This document shows, in pieces, positions 15,604 to 25,010 of a stretch of DNA of 64,000 nucleotides. The stretch covers positions 1 to 64,000 of the forward strand of contig CAMBQP010000002.1 in assembly GCA_945869955.1 (NCBI GenBank). Reading direction: 5' to 3'. How positions within the stretch are numbered: position 1 is the first letter of the stretch; the number at the start of each line of letters is the position of its first letter. The stretch comes from Schlesneria paludicola DSM 18645 (GTDB taxonomy: Bacteria > Planctomycetota > Planctomycetia > Planctomycetales > Planctomycetaceae). Both the position numbers and the translations under genes were made by a program. The notes under the pieces are model-generated. The model was not told where the DNA came from, made no database searches, and worked only from the letters and a program-made list of their open reading frames with translations.

Positions 15604-17061
15604 ATGTCGATTCCTGAACCCAATTTGATGCACCCCAAGATGGGGCGGCGTGGTGCGCTGCAGGCTGGAGGAATTGGACTGCTCGGGTTAGGAATGAATC
15701 ACGTCCAGTCGCTGCGGGCGGCGGATGTCACCACGTACCGTGGTCAGCAGACCGCCAAATCGGTGATCTACATTTTTCTCTCGGGGGGGCTGGGCCAACA
15801 CGACAGCTTCGACATGAAACCCGAGACGCCGGAAAATATTCGGGGCGAGTTTCAGCCGATTGCGACGAGAACGCCGGGACTCGAAATCTGTGAACATCTG
15901 CCATTACTGGCGCAGCGCAGTCATCTCTGGTCGATTTGTCGCTCGTTGACGCATCCGACCAACGATCATACCGCTGGTCACATGATGATGTTGACGGGAA
16001 AAACAGCACTTCCTCCGGGCTTTGATCCCAACGGGCCGAAGCGGACCGACTGGCCCTCGATCGCCGCAGTCGCCTCGGCGGTCACGAAGTCTCGGAACAA
16101 TCTGCCGCCGGCGGCGGTCCTCCCTGAACGGCTGATTCATACCACGCGCCGTGTGCTTCCCGGTCAGTTTGCGGGCCAATTGGGGTCTCGTCGTGAACCT
16201 TGGTTCATTGATGCGGCTCCTTATGACGCCAATTGTTATGGTGCTTATCCGGGGTATGCGTTTGATCATCAGGATCGAGCGGGGGTGTTTCAGGCGAATC
16301 GGAAATTTCAGATCCCGGATCTGACGCTCCCTGCGGAACTCTCGTTCGATCGGTTTGACAAACGCCGGGATTTGTTGCAGTCGATTGAACAGCAGCGACA
16401 GGATCTGGATCAGGCGGCGGGGACCGAATCGTTTGATCGATCACGCCAGAAAGCGATCTCGCTTTTGACCGACCCCAAGGTCAAACGGATTCTGGATGTG
16501 TCGCTCGAACGCCCCGAAACACTGGATCGTTATGGACGCCATTCGTTTGGTTGGTCACTCTTGATGGCGCGAAACCTGATCGAGGCGGGGGTGAACCTCG
16601 TGCAGGTCAACCTGGGAAACAATGAAACCTGGGACACACATGGCGAGGCGTTTCCGCACCTCAAGCAAAATCTATTTCCGCCGACTGATCAGTCACTGTC
16701 GGCATTGTTGGATGACTTGCATGACCGGGGAATGCTGAACGATACCCTGATCGTGATGGCGGGCGAGTTTGGTCGAACACCCAAAGTATCGCACTTGCCG
16801 CAGCATTATAAATTGCCGGGCCGCGATCATTGGGGGGCGGTCCAAACGGTGTTCTTTGCGGGTGGCGGAACGCAGGGAGGGCGGGTTGTCGGTTCTTCGG
16901 ACAAGATTGGGGCCTACCCGGCCAGCGACCCACAAAAGCCCGAGAACTTGGCCGCGACCATTTACACGGCACTGGGGTTACCGGACACCGCAGCGTGGTA
17001 CGACGATGTCAACCGACCGACACACATCTTTGAATCCAGCCCAATCACAGGGCTGTTTTAA
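15604..17061 (+). CDS. DUF1501 domain-containing protein with Tat-like signal
   Basis: The 485-residue protein starts with a twin-arginine-like signal (GRRGALQAGGIGLLGLG, then RAAD). The DUF1501 body follows: YIFLSGGLGQHDSFDMKPE, HPTNDHTAGHMMMLTGK, NETWDTHGEAFPHLKQ and MAGEFGRTPKVS. DUF1501 proteins belong to the alkaline phosphatase/sulfatase-like superfamily and are strongly expanded in planctomycetes. They usually sit beside a DUF1549/DUF1553 cytochrome-type partner, which is absent here. They are presumed exported, with an unknown reaction on polymers. GGAGAAG precedes the ATG by about nine bases. Function beyond family assignment is not known. Confidence 0.93.
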   Translation: MSIPEPNLMHPKMGRRGALQAGGIGLLGLGMNHVQSLRAADVTTYRGQQTAKSVIYIFLSGGLGQHDSFDMKPETPENIRGEFQPIATRTPGLEICEHLPLLAQRSHLWSICRSLTHPTNDHTAGHMMMLTGKTALPPGFDPNGPKRTDWPSIAAVASAVTKSRNNLPPAAVLPERLIHTTRRVLPGQFAGQLGSRREPWFIDAAPYDANCYGAYPGYAFDHQDRAGVFQANRKFQIPDLTLPAELSFDRFDKRRDLLQSIEQQRQDLDQAAGTESFDRSRQKAISLLTDPKVKRILDVSLERPETLDRYGRHSFGWSLLMARNLIEAGVNLVQVNLGNNETWDTHGEAFPHLKQNLFPPTDQSLSALLDDLHDRGMLNDTLIVMAGEFGRTPKVSHLPQHYKLPGRDHWGAVQTVFFAGGGTQGGRVVGSSDKIGAYPASDPQKPENLAATIYTALGLPDTAAWYDDVNRPTHIFESSPITGLF

Positions 17062-17386
17062 GCCAGGGGGCGTTCCGCTGAACAAGGTAGAAATGGCTCC
17101 AGACGGGAGCAAACAACATGTTCTTGTGGTGTCCCCTTGTATCCCTGTCTGTGAGCCCTCATGGGTGAAACAAGGTGACCACAGATGTGCAGGTCGCTGA
17201 AATCATTGGTGCGACGAGCGGAAAAAATATCAACGCGAATTCGATGCGAGCCCTCTTGATGACTACGGTGTTTAACCGGGTGTCCCCTAAGGGGTGTTTA
17301 ACCGGGTGTCCCCTGAGGGAATTAAGGGGTTTGAATAGAAGACTTTTGAACAGAAGTTGACGAAGGAAACGAAGGAAGAGTTGGAA
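17062..17386. other. Convergent intergenic region with a 26-bp tandem repeat
   Basis: This 325-base spacer lies between the convergent DUF1501 and comEC genes. It holds two tandem copies of a 26-base unit at 17268-17319 containing gtttaaccgggtgtcccct. A related tgtcccct word also occurs near 17132. Each copy can form cccct/agggg stems. Confidence 0.65.
17268..17319. repeat. Two-copy 26-bp tandem repeat
   Basis: The unit starts gtgtttaaccgggtgtcccc. The two copies differ at one base near the end (cccctaag versus cccctgag). The cccctnagggg part is palindromic. Confidence 0.8.
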
Positions 17387-19948
17387 TTACTCGGCTTTTG
17401 TCAGCCGCTCTGGCCACCCTGGGCGCAGTGGGTTTGATCGAGATTCTCTGGATCTCTTCTTAAAGGGTTCGATCTGTAATTGGCCGTCGGGGCTGATGTG
17501 GCAACGGATTGCGCCTTCCGTTGCGGTGGTGAGGATTTGTGTTTCGGGTCCATACCGCTGTGCCAACCGGTCCGCCGTCGCCGGCTCTGGGGTGCTGATC
17601 ACCAGGTATTCGGGCGTTGCCCAGCGGGCCAGATCAGGGGGGTTGGCTTTCAGGCTGCCGTGGTGTGGGGACAACAAGATGTCGACATCGATCGGCGGCG
17701 TCTGCAGCAGTTTTTCCAGACCATCCAGTTCCAAATCCCCGGTCAGGACAATTTTTCGGCCCGCGTATTCGAATAACAAGACCAGACTGTTGGGATTATC
17801 TCGCGGTGAATGAAAATCATGGGGCGGATGCAGGATTGTGAACGTGACCTGGGGGTCGACGACGAGGGACTGTCCCGCTGACAGCAGTCGCAACTTAACC
17901 CCGGCATGGGCAGACTGTTCAATCGCCTTGGCCACAGGAAGTTGTTTCCAGTCGAGAAAACTGTGATGTACGAACAGCCCTCCCGGGGCGACGATCCGAT
18001 TGAGCTCGGGAAGGGCGTTGCAGTGATCTCCATCCGCATGCGAAATCACGATCGCATCGAGTCGTGAACGGCCTGTGGCCCATAAGGCTTGCGAAATGGT
18101 TCGAGCGATCGGCCCACCTCCTGTCATTCCTCCTGCGTCATAGAGCACGGTTCGCCCATTGGGACACTCCATGAGAACACTCAGGCCATGCCCGACGGAA
18201 ATGAAGGTCACCGTGGCACCACGGTGCGGGGGGCGGAGCAGATCCCAGCTTAAGCCGAGCACGATCCACATCAGCCCCGCACGCACCGAAAGGGCTGATC
18301 CCCATTGACCACGATGAATCATCAAGATGGGGAGCAGGGTTAAGGCGTAAAAACCGACGGTCCACCAGAGGGGCGGGGCGGGTACGTAAACGTGTCCGAG
18401 TTCGAGACTCGCGCCGGCATGCACAGTCCAGAGGAACAACCGCAGTAACCCATCGAAGCAGAGTCCCAGCCAGCCGAAAAGACTCGACCAGACCAGTCCC
18501 AATAACAGAAACGAATAACCAATCCAGAACATCAGTGTCACCGGGACCGTTAACAAGACTGTGAGCAACGAGCCGATCGGCGAGACCAGATGGAATTCTC
18601 TGGCGACCAGTGGTGAGGTGAGCAGCCAAACCGCCAAGCCGACGACGTTCGCCTCGATCACCCCGCGGAGTATCCGGCTGGAGATTCGCCGCAGCCAGGA
18701 TTCTTCCAGTGGCGCATCCTCCTGATGGATTGCGGCTTGCTGACGCAATAATGACAGCCAGTGGGTGGCGTGCAGGATGGCAAATACGGCCAGAAACGAG
18801 AGTTGTGCACCGGTATTAAACAAGTCGGTTGGGTTCCAGGCCAGGACTGATAAGCCGGCCAGGGCGAGTGAGTTTCCGATCGTTCCGCTGCGGCCGAGCA
18901 CTTTTCCGAACGCAATCACTACGGCCACGACCGTGGCCCGGACGATGGGGGGGTTGGCATCGGTCACCATGGCGTAGAGCGGCAATCCGATCAGCACGAT
19001 CCACAGGGAGGTTTTGGCCGATTGACCCAGCCAGCGACTGAGTGACCAGAGCCAGGTCCACAGGAGTCCCACGTTCATGCCGGAAATGGCGAGAACGTGC
19101 AGCATGCCACTCTCACGAAAAGCGCGTCGCGTCTCTTCATCAATCTGGACCCGGCTTCCCAGTAGCATGGCCTGAGCCACGGGTGCGGTATCTTGAGCCA
19201 GCCAGGTGGTGATCAGCCGTTCAGCGCGCGACCGCAAAGCACCACGAAGAACGAACAACCAGTCCCCAAGGGATCGTTCGCGGGTCAGGATGACGACTCC
19301 GTCGGGATGGTCCGAGTGGACCACCACATGGATCCCTTGCGCTCGCAGAAAGGAACGTCGGTCGAAATCTCCGGGATTGGCGGGTTCAGCGGGAAGCGTG
19401 ATCGTACCGGTCACTTCAATCACATCTCCCAAGGCGACGTTTGTGACCGCACCATCAACCGCCACGCGCGCGATTCCCGAGACCGGCATCAAGTCCCCGC
19501 GACCAGTCACCAGCGCGCGACATTGCAGCAAAATCAGCGTATATTCCGGTTTTTGCCAGTCGGAACGGTCCCCTGCCGGGGGGCGTACGATCCAGGGCGA
19601 CTGAACCACCTTGCCCTTCAGTCGCGCCAGCATCGGCTCGCTGGTGGCCGAGTTCGCCAGGTCGTTCGCCGCGCGACAGTTCCATCGCCAATGATGCCAG
19701 GCCCCCATCAGTCCGAACCAGCCCATCAGCAGAAAGAGCACGGAAATCCGTGTTCGCTGCATCGAGAAGGTGACCAGCCAGAGGCTTGCGGCGCTGACAG
19801 CCAAGACCAGCCAGTGATCCATTGAAAACGGATAAATTCGGTCGGTAAAAATACCCAATGCCGCGATGGCCGCCACGACGATGGCGGGACTACGGCGACA
19901 ACGATGGGTTGTTACCCCCTGCTCAGCCATTTCGATGGGGCGCGACAT
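17387..19948 (-). CDS. comEC: ComEC/Rec2 family DNA internalisation protein
   Basis: The 853-residue integral membrane protein follows the ComEC layout. Two N-terminal membrane segments lead into a DUF4131/OB-like region (residues ~110-230). The competence membrane domain follows (GSRVQIDEETRRAFRESGMLHVLAISGMNVGLL and many hydrophobic helices). The C-terminal metallo-beta-lactamase-like domain (~600-820) has VISHADGDHCNALPEL and SPHHGSLKAN. ComEC forms the inner-membrane channel for single-stranded DNA uptake. The MBL domain may degrade the non-transported strand. The length matches full-length family members. No other competence gene is adjacent, as is common in planctomycetes. Confidence 0.93.
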   Translation of the reverse strand: MSRPIEMAEQGVTTHRCRRSPAIVVAAIAALGIFTDRIYPFSMDHWLVLAVSAASLWLVTFSMQRTRISVLFLLMGWFGLMGAWHHWRWNCRAANDLANSATSEPMLARLKGKVVQSPWIVRPPAGDRSDWQKPEYTLILLQCRALVTGRGDLMPVSGIARVAVDGAVTNVALGDVIEVTGTITLPAEPANPGDFDRRSFLRAQGIHVVVHSDHPDGVVILTRERSLGDWLFVLRGALRSRAERLITTWLAQDTAPVAQAMLLGSRVQIDEETRRAFRESGMLHVLAISGMNVGLLWTWLWSLSRWLGQSAKTSLWIVLIGLPLYAMVTDANPPIVRATVVAVVIAFGKVLGRSGTIGNSLALAGLSVLAWNPTDLFNTGAQLSFLAVFAILHATHWLSLLRQQAAIHQEDAPLEESWLRRISSRILRGVIEANVVGLAVWLLTSPLVAREFHLVSPIGSLLTVLLTVPVTLMFWIGYSFLLLGLVWSSLFGWLGLCFDGLLRLFLWTVHAGASLELGHVYVPAPPLWWTVGFYALTLLPILMIHRGQWGSALSVRAGLMWIVLGLSWDLLRPPHRGATVTFISVGHGLSVLMECPNGRTVLYDAGGMTGGGPIARTISQALWATGRSRLDAIVISHADGDHCNALPELNRIVAPGGLFVHHSFLDWKQLPVAKAIEQSAHAGVKLRLLSAGQSLVVDPQVTFTILHPPHDFHSPRDNPNSLVLLFEYAGRKIVLTGDLELDGLEKLLQTPPIDVDILLSPHHGSLKANPPDLARWATPEYLVISTPEPATADRLAQRYGPETQILTTATEGAIRCHISPDGQLQIEPFKKRSRESRSNPLRPGWPERLTKAE

Positions 19949-20217
19949 TTTCCGATCTTTGCTGCAGAATCCGGTAACTCACCACCGGTTTAAAAAGGGG
20001 GAAAATCCAGCACGAGAACAGGTGCATCGATATCGCCGCTCAACCAGGTTTTTTCTTCAGCCTCGACGGAGCCCCTGTCGAGAGCGATAATCGATTTGTT
20101 CGGGAGTCTGGAAAGAGAATAATCCCCCAGGATCATTGGCTGCAACAATGACCCTGACCAGAGTGTGAATCTTGTCATTAAGGGTGGGGGGCGAATTGGT
20201 CAAACGGAGCGCAACGA

Positions 20218-20928
20218 GTGCGAGTCCTCAGTTACAACATTCATAAGGGGATCGGGGGGCGCGATCGCCTTTATCGTCGTGAACGTATCGCCGAGGTAAT
20301 CGCAGCGGAATCGCCCGATATTGTCTGTTTGCAAGAAGTCGATCGGAATGTTCGTCGCAGTCGCTATGACAATCAGCCCGAATTTTTTGCGGAACGACTG
20401 GAGCTGACCCATCGCCTGTACCAGTTGAATGTTCATGTTCAGTCTGGTGGCTATGGCAACTTGCTGCTGTCGCGCTGGCCGTTTCGAAGTCATCATCAGG
20501 TGCAGTTAACTCGTCAGGCTAAGAAGCCGCGGGGGGCTCAGATGGCCGTGATCGAGACTCCTCAGGGGCCTGTTCAACTGGTCAATTGGCATCTGGGGCT
20601 GGCGGAACAGGAACGCCAATGGCAGGTTCGCCGACTGCTCGAACACCATCTGTTTCGTGAGGCTCATCAGCTTCCTCAACTGATTATCGGCGATACCAAC
20701 GATTGGCGCAATACGCTGGCAAAAGGGCCGTTCATCGTCCATGGCTTTCAACAGTTGACAGCACCCATTTCCCGCTTTCGTTCGTTCCCGGCGTACCTTC
20801 CCTTAGGGGCCTTGGATAAGGCGTTTTGGCGGGGGGGCTTTTCGGAGTTGGCGGCCCATGTGGCCAAACGCCGACTCGCACGGGATGCTTCGGATCATCT
20901 TCCGCTGGTGGTGGATTTCGAGCTGTGA
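20218..20928 (+). CDS. Endonuclease/exonuclease/phosphatase (EEP) family protein
   Basis: The protein has 236 residues and starts at GTG, with ACGGAG nine bases upstream. It begins MRVLSYNIHKGIGG with the metal-ligand Asn. The catalytic Glu follows in IVCLQEVDRN. VNWHLGLAEQER, IIGDTNDWRN and the terminal SDHLPLVVDFEL carry the other metal and catalytic His/Asp residues. These are the complete signature positions of the EEP fold, a metal-dependent phosphodiesterase used on DNA, RNA, sphingolipids or inositol phosphates. Closest remembered relatives are cytoplasmic YbhP-like proteins. The substrate is not determinable. It is divergent from comEC. Confidence 0.9.
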   Translation: MRVLSYNIHKGIGGRDRLYRRERIAEVIAAESPDIVCLQEVDRNVRRSRYDNQPEFFAERLELTHRLYQLNVHVQSGGYGNLLLSRWPFRSHHQVQLTRQAKKPRGAQMAVIETPQGPVQLVNWHLGLAEQERQWQVRRLLEHHLFREAHQLPQLIIGDTNDWRNTLAKGPFIVHGFQQLTAPISRFRSFPAYLPLGALDKAFWRGGFSELAAHVAKRRLARDASDHLPLVVDFEL

Positions 20929-21079
20929 GGCACCGCTGGCCATGACGAGCCCCCTCCCCTCGGCATTGATTCGGCATTGATTTTGATGCGACCGAGGGGC
21001 GGTGACCGAAGGAGGCGGCGAACCAATGCGCAAGATCAAGGGGGGCGAGATCAAGGGGACATCGCCCCAACCGTTCGTC

Positions 21080-22114
21080 TTACGGTAAGGTGGGAAGCCA
21101 CGAGCAATAGTACATCGCGCGCGGAACAGTCGATTCGACAAACGATTTCCAAGGGTCAGTTGTCTGCTGGGCTTTCGCATTTCCCAGTACGAGATCAATC
21201 AGCGTGACCGGTGATTCATAGGTGACAATGCGGGGATTTTTCAGTTTGAGTTTTTCTTTGAGTGCTTCGAGCGAGTCCTCCTGATAGCCAATTTCATCAA
21301 TCAGATGATTCTGTTTGGCATCGTCAGCGGTATAAATTTGCCCGGTCGCGAGTGCTTCGACTCCCTGGCGATCGAGTTCGTCGCGATTGTCGTCAATCAC
21401 CGTGATGAATTTCTGAAAGGACTGATCGATGATATTGCTCCAGAGCTTCCGTTCACTCTCTTCCATCGGTCGAAAGGGATTAAGTGCATCCTTGAACGGG
21501 CCGGTTTTCAGCGGGTCCGAGGCGATCCCATATTTCTCGGCGATTTTGCTGAAATCGTAACGGGGAAGAATGACACCGATGGAACCCGTCCAGGTGGTCG
21601 GTTCGGCAAAGATCCGGGCCTCGGGACCAGCCCCCATCGCGATGTAATACCCACCTGAAGCGGCCATCCGTTTCATCTGCACAAAGACCGGCTTTTCTTT
21701 CCGCAGCTTTTGCAGTCGGTGGTAAATCTGATGACTGTCAGCCACCAGACCTCCGGGGCTGTCGATGACCAGCAGTGCCCCTTTGACGGTGGGGTCTTTC
21801 GCGACATGCTCGATCTGCTGGATCAGCCGCTCGGTATAGGGAGGCATGATCGTGGCTTCCATTCGCAGCAGCGCAATCTTTTCGGCAGCGATCGTGCTGC
21901 CGGAATGATAGCGCTCTTTCGGTGGTTCGACGTTGGCAAAGTACTGCCGATAGGCGGAATATAAGCCAAAATTTGCCATGACAGAAAGCCCCAGGGCGGC
22001 CAGCAGCAATTTGATCAGCCAGCCACGCCACAGACTTGGTGTCTGGGTCTGGACCAGAATAGTTTGTTGCGAAGCCCCCTTGGTCCCAGGTGTAAAAACC
22101 GTTGTGTCACTCAT
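21080..22114 (-). CDS. sppA: Signal peptide peptidase SppA (S49 family)
   Basis: This 344-residue membrane-anchored protease has one N-terminal transmembrane helix (about residues 32-55). The S49 core follows: LLVIDSPGGLVADSHQIYHRL, then the nucleophile Ser in KRMAASGGYYIAMGA (residue ~153 from this start). The GSIGVILPRYDF region and the Lys-bearing helix complete it. SppA cleaves leftover signal peptides in the membrane. The size corresponds to the short (SppA_Bs/archaeal-like) single-domain form that assembles as an octamer. I chose the ATG at 22114 (MSDTTVFTPG) over the GTG nine bases upstream, which sits too close to its GGAG. Confidence 0.92.
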   Translation of the reverse strand: MSDTTVFTPGTKGASQQTILVQTQTPSLWRGWLIKLLLAALGLSVMANFGLYSAYRQYFANVEPPKERYHSGSTIAAEKIALLRMEATIMPPYTERLIQQIEHVAKDPTVKGALLVIDSPGGLVADSHQIYHRLQKLRKEKPVFVQMKRMAASGGYYIAMGAGPEARIFAEPTTWTGSIGVILPRYDFSKIAEKYGIASDPLKTGPFKDALNPFRPMEESERKLWSNIIDQSFQKFITVIDDNRDELDRQGVEALATGQIYTADDAKQNHLIDEIGYQEDSLEALKEKLKLKNPRIVTYESPVTLIDLVLGNAKAQQTTDPWKSFVESTVPRAMYYCSWLPTLP

Positions 22115-22542
22115 TGCTCGCACGTCTCCGTTGATCCAGGAACAGGCATTCTCATGATATGGCAGCGTAATCGTGTCAACGCAGAGCGTCCAGTACCAAT
22201 CACTCGCTGCGGAATAGTTTTGGTCCGGTCGCGGCTTGAAAATCGCGACTCACGGACGTTTGGGGCGCTGGGAGGCTCGTCGCTTCGGGCAGGACCCTGG
22301 TTTTCCCCAAAGGAAAGACGGGTCTTCTGGAAAGTGGAATCGCCTGGCTACCCTGAGGGAACGCTTTGGCCAAGCTTGTTCAAGGGAGATTTCCGAGTTC
22401 GGGTACGAACGACTTTTCTTTCGTCGTCACTGAATTTTATGATCGAGAGGGGGGAAGTGGGTCCCATTCTGGAGGCGATGGCCGTAATATCTGTGGCTCT
22501 GGTCGCCTCTGTTGCGAGTTCGTGATTCGAGTTCTGGTGGAA
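22115..22542. other. Divergent intergenic region, nothing recognised
   Basis: This 428-base region lies between sppA and the glcE-like gene and should contain both promoters. An in-frame extension of the glcE-like ORF crosses the last 177 bases, but its residues do not match the family and no ribosome site supports it. Confidence 0.5.
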
Positions 22543-23787
22543 ATGATCGAGATGTCGACTGCTGCGGAATTTGTTCCTGCTACACAGGCAGAATTGGCTC
22601 GGTATATGGCCGAAAATTTTGCTGGACCGAAAAAAACGATTTGTCCTGTGGGTGGCCGTACCGCTCTCTATTATGGTTCCGCTGCGACACCGGATGTCGT
22701 CGTTCCTCTTTCCAATTTGAAGCGAGTGATCGATTACCCCGCTCGTGACATGACGATTACGGTGGAAGCGGGGCTCCGGATTGATGAATTGCAGGCGCAA
22801 CTCGCCGTGGAACGACAGCGTTTGCCGATCGATATCGCCCAGCCCGGTCGAGCGACACTCGGGGGGGCATTGGCCACGAACACTAGTGGTTCGCGGCGAT
22901 TCGGATATGGTACGTTTCGTGACTATGTGATCGGCATCTCGGCGGTCGATGCCTCGGGGCAACTGTTCAAAGGGGGGGGCCGCGTTGTCAAAAATGTGGC
23001 GGGCTATGATCTTTGCAAACTGCTGGTCGGTTCGCATGGTACGCTGGGAATCGTCACGCAGGTCACGCTGAAACTCAGGCCGCTTCCCGAATCATCGGCT
23101 CTGGTCTGGTTCCATTTTTCGTCGTTCGACCAGATTGAACAGGGGCTGCAGATCCTGCTCAAGTCCGAGACGCGCCCGGTTGCGATTGATGTCTTGAACA
23201 ATCCCGCAGCCAGATTGATCTCGATGGCGGCCCGCACGGCCACCACACCGTCCATGCTGGTGCTGTGTGTCGGGGTGGAAGGAACGGCGCGCGAGGTCGA
23301 TTGGCAGGTCGAGATGCTGCGAAAGGAACTGGCCCCGTCTGGTCCATCCAAGTCGGACCGAATCGACCACGAAGATGCCACCCGGTTGTGGGAGGGACTG
23401 ACCGAGTTTCCGACTTGTGCTGACGACCCCCTAACGTTTCAGGCCAATCTACTGCCGTCGCGGGGGATGGAATTTGCCAGCCGGGCAACTCAACTCGGTG
23501 TCGCCATTCAGGTTCATGCCGGAAATGGGATTATCGTCGGGCAATTGCCTGATGAGGCAGCGACGATCGAGCAAACCACCGCGATCTTGAATGAGCTTCG
23601 TCAGCTCGCGAGAGCAGCACGAGGGAATCTGGTGGTAATGCACTGTGACCCCGAATGGAAATCACGTATGCCGATGTATGGCGATTCTGAGCCAAGCTGG
23701 GGTTTAATGCAAAAACTGAAACGCCAACTCGATCCATTGGGGCTGCTCAATCCCGGTCGCCTGATCGGGGCGTCGGTAACGAGTTGA
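22543..23787 (+). CDS. glcE: FAD-binding oxidoreductase, glycolate oxidase GlcE-like subunit
   Basis: The protein is a VAO/PCMH-type flavoprotein. It shows TICPVGGRTALYYG, PLSNLKRVIDYPARDMTITVEAGLR, the FAD-binding QPGRATLGGALATNTSGSRRFGYG and GRVVKNVAGYDLCKLLVGSHGTLGIVTQVTLKLRP. The C-terminal part is short and ends in LNPGRLIG, as in GlcE. GlcE partners GlcD and GlcF in oxidising glycolate to glyoxylate at the membrane. Neither partner gene is next door, so they would have to be elsewhere or this is a paralogue. I chose the ATG at 22543 (GGTGG just upstream); the ATG at 22552 is an alternative. The longer reading from 22366 adds a non-family leader. Confidence 0.88.
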   Translation: MIEMSTAAEFVPATQAELARYMAENFAGPKKTICPVGGRTALYYGSAATPDVVVPLSNLKRVIDYPARDMTITVEAGLRIDELQAQLAVERQRLPIDIAQPGRATLGGALATNTSGSRRFGYGTFRDYVIGISAVDASGQLFKGGGRVVKNVAGYDLCKLLVGSHGTLGIVTQVTLKLRPLPESSALVWFHFSSFDQIEQGLQILLKSETRPVAIDVLNNPAARLISMAARTATTPSMLVLCVGVEGTAREVDWQVEMLRKELAPSGPSKSDRIDHEDATRLWEGLTEFPTCADDPLTFQANLLPSRGMEFASRATQLGVAIQVHAGNGIIVGQLPDEAATIEQTTAILNELRQLARAARGNLVVMHCDPEWKSRMPMYGDSEPSWGLMQKLKRQLDPLGLLNPGRLIGASVTS

Positions 23788-23917
23788 ATCTCGGAACGAC
23801 GCTGCGCACAATTGTCAATCACTCTTCCGTCACTTACTGATTGGATCCGAATCCAATCCCGAGTTGGCGAATTTCGTGCGATTGTTTATTCACTTATCTG
23901 ATCTGGGAGCGACATTC

Positions 23918-24898
23918 ATGCGCTGGAAATTTTCGGTCTTACTGATGCTGGGTCTGTTCACCTCGTCACTCGCCACGATCGGCATGGCCCAGGATCGTGC
24001 CGTGCTTGATCCCAAAAAGGCGGATGCTGACTACGCGATTCAAGGAGAATACGTGGGTGATATCGTCCGCGACGGTGTGACCGTCAAGCTGGGGGTACAA
24101 CTGGTCGCTCAAGGCGGAAGCCGGTTCCTGGGGGTCGGTTACTTTGGGGGACTGCCTGGTGATGGCTGGAATGGATTAGAGCCGGTGAGGGCCGAGGGGG
24201 CATTTAAAAATGGAGCGCTGGAACTGACGGCGGAAGCCATGATCACCATCAAGGACGAAGTCCTCACGATTCGCGATAACGGTGGTGGGCTGATTGGTGA
24301 ATGCAAAAAAGTGAACCGCAAGAGTTCGACACTGGGTGAAAAGCCTCCCGCCGGTGCGGTGGTTTTGTTTGACGGCAAGTCTGCCGATAATTTTGACGGG
24401 GGAAAACTGGATGGTGATCTGCTGGTTCAAGGGGTGACCAGCAAGCAGAAGTTTCAGAACTATTCACTGCACCTGGAATTCATGCTCTCTTATATGCCGA
24501 CAGAACGTGGTCAGGGTCGGGGGAATAGCGGATGCTATTCGCAAGGTCGGTATGAAGTCCAGATTCTGGATTCGTTTGGCTTACTGGGCGAGAACAACGA
24601 GTGTGGCGGGATTTACGAGGTCAAGAAGCCAGACCTGAACATGTGCTTTCCGCCACTCGCCTGGCAGACCTACGACATTGATTTTACCGCAGCAAAATTT
24701 GACGCGAGCGGCAAGAAAACCGACGACGCCCGCATGACGGTCAAGCACAACGGGGTCTTGATTCACAAGAACGTGGCGGTTCCGATGGCAACCCGGGCAG
24801 CACCGGTCGCAGAAGGCCCGCTGCCAGGCCCTCTCTATTTGCAGGACCACGGCAATCCGATTCGCTTCCGGAACATCTGGCTGGTTGAAAAGAAGTGA
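23918..24898 (+). CDS. DUF1080 (3-keto-disaccharide hydrolase) domain protein
   Basis: The 326-residue secreted protein has a signal peptide (MRWKFSVLLMLGLFTSSLATIGMAQ). An N-terminal region (~30-140) precedes a C-terminal DUF1080 domain: VVLFDGKSADNFDGGK, NYSLHLEFMLSYMP, NSGCYSQGRYEVQILDSFG, ECGGIYEVKKPDLNMCFPP and LYLQDHGNPIRFRNIWL. DUF1080 has a concanavalin-like fold and in planctomycetes is linked to sugar or glycan processing. The inner ATG at 23918 is preferred because GGGAG lies nine bases upstream and the signal peptide starts there. It stands alone between a plus-strand flavoprotein and minus-strand recQ. Confidence 0.9.
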   Translation: MRWKFSVLLMLGLFTSSLATIGMAQDRAVLDPKKADADYAIQGEYVGDIVRDGVTVKLGVQLVAQGGSRFLGVGYFGGLPGDGWNGLEPVRAEGAFKNGALELTAEAMITIKDEVLTIRDNGGGLIGECKKVNRKSSTLGEKPPAGAVVLFDGKSADNFDGGKLDGDLLVQGVTSKQKFQNYSLHLEFMLSYMPTERGQGRGNSGCYSQGRYEVQILDSFGLLGENNECGGIYEVKKPDLNMCFPPLAWQTYDIDFTAAKFDASGKKTDDARMTVKHNGVLIHKNVAVPMATRAAPVAEGPLPGPLYLQDHGNPIRFRNIWLVEKK

Positions 24899-25010
24899 CC
24901 TCAACCAAGGGACCTCTTGGTCGAGACCGTCTGTCCTGGTCATCGTGGCCCCGGGGCGTTTGTCGCCTCGGTCGCTTTGGTTGCCTAGGTTGGTCGGCTC
25001 GATGAGTGCT

